Positions 61,855-64,000 of a DNA stretch of 64,000 nt are shown in pieces; positions within the stretch are counted from its first letter, which is position 1; every line of letters begins with the position of its first letter. The DNA comes from Bacteroidota bacterium (GTDB lineage: Bacteria; Bacteroidota; Bacteroidia; Chitinophagales; Chitinophagaceae). Location of the stretch: assembly GCA_018267515.1 (NCBI GenBank), contig JAFDYJ010000017.1, positions 186,001-250,000 on the forward strand, read 5' to 3'. The notes under the pieces are model-generated. The model saw only the letters and a program-made list of their open reading frames with translations, had not been told where the DNA came from and made no database searches. The translations under genes were made by a program, and so were the position numbers.

Positions 61855-62238
61855 TCATACTCCTTCATTATTAAATACCCGGTGAAATCCTTCTTTCATC
61901 CATTCTACATTAAAATTAAGGAGTAATCCGTTTTTCAATCCTGAAAGTTTTAAATAAGTCATAACTTGTTTGAAATGAACCGGAGCAAGTCGTTCTATAG
62001 ATTTTATTTCAATAATAAGGTTTTTTTCTGCAAGTAAATCCATACGATATGCATCTTGTATCACTAATTTTTCATAGCTTATATCCATTAATACCTGTCT
62101 TTCGACATAAACATCACGATTTATCAATTCATAATACAATGTTTCCTCATATACTCTTTCAAAACATCCCGGTCCAATTGCAGTATGAATTTTTATACAA
62201 GCATCTAAAACAACTCCGGTAAGTACATTAATCTCCAT
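61855..62238 (-). CDS. GxxExxY protein (PD-(D/E)xK nuclease-like)
   Basis: 127 residues, the usual family size. The naming motif is G24-x2-E27-x2-Y30 (GCFERVY). A PD-(D/E)xK-type site follows: Asp67 (YRMD), Glu77 and Lys79 (IIEIKS), as in PDDEXK_3 family proteins. Function is not established. The family is found in variable copy number, often as isolated inserted genes. Here it separates two phenylacetate-type genes and is flanked by inverted copies of a dispersed purine-rich element, like a cassette. Confidence 0.88.
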   Translation of the reverse strand: MEINVLTGVVLDACIKIHTAIGPGCFERVYEETLYYELINRDVYVERQVLMDISYEKLVIQDAYRMDLLAEKNLIIEIKSIERLAPVHFKQVMTYLKLSGLKNGLLLNFNVEWMKEGFHRVFNNEGV

Positions 62239-62261
62239 ATCTCTTTCTTATTTTTTATGTT

Positions 62262-62292
62262 CTCTCTTTTCCTCCTCTTTTTTCTCTTAGCT
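62262..62292 (-). repeat. GCTAAGAG element at the paaZ stop, right flank of the GxxExxY gene
   Basis: The minus strand reads GAAAGCTAAGAGAAAAAAGAG and continues GAGGAAAAGAG. The TAA stop of paaZ is inside the element. Confidence 0.65.
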
Positions 62293-64000
62293 TTCTTCCT
62301 TTCTCCTCACCATCGTCAAAATCGTCGCCACCCCAATCACTTCATCAGCATCATCAAACATCTCTACCAGCCATTTTACAATTCCTTTCTCTATATCATC
62401 TCCTCTTTTAAAATCCTCTGCATTTTTAATCATTTTTTTATCCTGCGGAATTTTTTCTTTACAGGTAAATCGAACATACATCTCGGTACCGGGATAAACA
62501 GGTTTGGTAAATCGCAGTTCATCAATTCCATAATTTAACAACACCGGGTTCTTTTCAAAGCTTTCTACAAATAATCCTGCTGCAGCACTCATGATAAAAT
62601 AACCATGCGCCACCTGCTGTTCAAACATGGTATCGCTGAAATCAGTTTCTTTTATATGAGCATAAAAATGATCGCCGCTCAAATCTGCAAACCGGTCAAT
62701 ATCTTCAGAAGTGATTATTCTTTTCCCAGTAACAACCTGATCTCCGATGTTCAACTCCTCATAATATTTTTTGAAAGGGTGAATAGCGCTGTTGATTCCT
62801 TTTGCATTTTGCTGAAATGTTTTTGTAATAGCTGTGATGGTGGTTGGCGAACCTTGTATCGCCACCATTTGCATATAATGTTTGATACCACGAACTCCTC
62901 CCATTTCCTCTCCACCACCGGCACGACCCGGACCTCCATGAACCAGCATTGGCAATGGCGAACCATGTCCCGTACTTTCCTTAGCACATTCAGCATTCAA
63001 TATTAAAATACGTCCGTGATAAGTTGCAGCGCCGATGGTATATTCAGTTGCGATATTGTCATCAGCAGTAACAATAGAACTGCACAAAGACCCTTTTCCT
63101 TTTTTGCTCAATTGAATCGCTTCTTCCAGATTTTTATAAGGCATAATTGTACTCACCGGTCCAAACGCCTCCACTTCATGTGTTTCATTATTGGTAAATG
63201 GCTTTTCATTCTTCAATAATAAAGGTGAAATAAAGGCTCCCTTTTTGGCATCTGCATCCATCACTTCCACGCTGTCCAAAGACCCATAAACGATCTGCGA
63301 TGATGCTAATAACTTTTGGATTTGTCCTTTCACTTCCAAACGCTGACTTTCTCCTGCCAACGAACCCATTCTTACTTTTTCATTTAAAGGGTTTCCAATT
63401 GTGGTTTGCGATAATGATGCAGCAATGGCTTTCCATACCGCTTCCATTTTATTTTCCGGGGCAAAAATTCTTCTGATCGCTGTACACTTTTGACCAGCCT
63501 TCACTGTCATTTCTTTCCTCACTTCTTTAATAAAAATATCCCACTCTGCAGAACCGGGCTCCACATCGGAGCCAAGCACAATGCAATTCAGTGAATCTGC
63601 TTCCATATTAAAAGGAACGGATTCACTTAAAATTTTCGGATGGGATTTTAATTTCAATCCCGTCGTTGCAGAACCGGTAAAGGTCACCACATCCTGTGAA
63701 GTAACATGATCTAATAAATCTCCTGCATTACCACAGATTACCTGTAATGCGCCTTCAGGTAAAATTTTTGAGGCAATAATTTCTTTGACTACAACTTCCG
63801 TAAGATAAGATGTAATTGTTGCCGGTTTTACAATGGCAGGCATTCCGGCCAGCCAGTTTACAGCACATTTTTCCAGCATACCCCAAACCGGGAAATTAAA
63901 AGCATTGATATGAATTGCTACTCCTTCTTTAGGTACCAAAATATGATGGCCGATAAAAGTTCCTGCCTTACCTAATACAATAGGTTCTCCATCGGTGCAA
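62287..64000 (-). CDS. paaZ: Bifunctional ring-opening enzyme PaaZ (5' end outside window)
   Basis: The last 571 residues are present; the start lies beyond base 64000 and the frame is open to the end. The N-terminal part is the aldehyde dehydrogenase half (GKAGTFIGHH, INAFNFPVWGM, FTGSATTGLKLK, NMEADSLN, catalytic Cys in AGQKCTAIRR). The C-terminal ~150 residues form a MaoC-like (R)-hydratase domain (DLSGDHFYAH, HGYFIMSAAAGLF). It hydrolyses oxepin-CoA and oxidises the resulting aldehyde. It is about 43 kb from the paaABC cluster. Confidence 0.95.
   Translation of the reverse strand, partial: CTDGEPIVLGKAGTFIGHHILVPKEGVAIHINAFNFPVWGMLEKCAVNWLAGMPAIVKPATITSYLTEVVVKEIIASKILPEGALQVICGNAGDLLDHVTSQDVVTFTGSATTGLKLKSHPKILSESVPFNMEADSLNCIVLGSDVEPGSAEWDIFIKEVRKEMTVKAGQKCTAIRRIFAPENKMEAVWKAIAASLSQTTIGNPLNEKVRMGSLAGESQRLEVKGQIQKLLASSQIVYGSLDSVEVMDADAKKGAFISPLLLKNEKPFTNNETHEVEAFGPVSTIMPYKNLEEAIQLSKKGKGSLCSSIVTADDNIATEYTIGAATYHGRILILNAECAKESTGHGSPLPMLVHGGPGRAGGGEEMGGVRGIKHYMQMVAIQGSPTTITAITKTFQQNAKGINSAIHPFKKYYEELNIGDQVVTGKRIITSEDIDRFADLSGDHFYAHIKETDFSDTMFEQQVAHGYFIMSAAAGLFVESFEKNPVLLNYGIDELRFTKPVYPGTEMYVRFTCKEKIPQDKKMIKNAEDFKRGDDIEKGIVKWLVEMFDDADEVIGVATILTMVRRKEES

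Noticed and set aside
1..64000. tRNA or rRNA genes, CRISPR arrays, complete IS elements
   Set aside because: No tRNA-like cloverleaf, spaced direct-repeat array or transposase reading frame was seen on either strand.

Overview
The window looks like chromosomal DNA of a low-GC Bacteroidota bacterium, most likely Chitinophagaceae (family-level placement is inference). Evidence: promoters of the Bacteroidota type (TTTG, about 20 bases, TAnnTTTG), type IX secretion C-terminal sorting domains, an S46 dipeptidyl-peptidase, WG-repeat and lamin-tail secreted proteins, a Sec-type clade II nosZ cluster, and ribosomal and housekeeping genes of matching type. No tRNA, rRNA, CRISPR array, prophage or complete insertion sequence was seen.

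Layout. 0-2.3 kb: ribosomal operon rplM-rpsI-rpsB-tsf (minus strand; tsf runs off the window). 2.4-10 kb: HD-domain protein, ligA, DUF2461 protein, asd with a leader-peptide attenuator, a secreted lamin-tail protein and a PfkB kinase. 10-18.2 kb: phenylacetate degradation (TetR regulator, paaE, three unknown genes, paaA, a lipoprotein, paaB, paaC, paaD, paaG, paaI). 18.5-21.4 kb: two secreted proteins with C-terminal sorting domains. 21.5-30.5 kb: nitrous oxide reduction island (cytochrome c-nosZ-nosL fusion-nosD-nosF-nosY-truncated haemoglobin on the minus strand, with a divergent Crp/Fnr regulator and a polytopic membrane protein). 30.5-45 kb: obgE, DPP7-like S46 peptidase, dipeptide epimerase, GH20 hexosaminidase, zinc transporter, DNA glycosylase, a degraded mnmD fragment, amidohydrolase, cysS and an EEP-family phosphatase/nuclease. 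45-53.4 kb: two rhomboid proteases, rlmD, thioredoxin-fold protein, parvulin foldase and metF. 53.6-57 kb: WG-repeat protein, an unknown secreted protein and a broken LamG/histidine-kinase gene. 56.9-64 kb: lptB, GH3-family enzyme, fabG, rmlD-like reductase, a second crotonase, a GxxExxY nuclease-like gene and paaZ (5' end outside the window).

How the genes fit together. PaaABCDE with PaaG and PaaZ would convert phenylacetyl-CoA through the epoxide and oxepin to the opened chain. PaaI would rescue CoA. The ring-opening enzyme PaaZ and another crotonase lie about 43 kb from the main cluster. The nos island could respire N2O; no nitrite or NO reductase is visible here. Two Fnr-type palindromes (TGAT-N4-ATCA) flank the Crp/Fnr gene.

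The most notable non-gene signals are: (i) a complete ribosome-mediated attenuator in front of asd; (ii) a dispersed purine-rich element beginning GCTAAGAG that sits at the stop codons of several genes, forms a 20-bp inverted repeat near metF, and occurs inverted on both sides of the GxxExxY nuclease gene; (iii) a mnmD pseudogene in an intergenic gap; (iv) a deletion/nonsense remnant joining a LamG domain to a histidine kinase; (v) a duplicated palindrome inside paaE.
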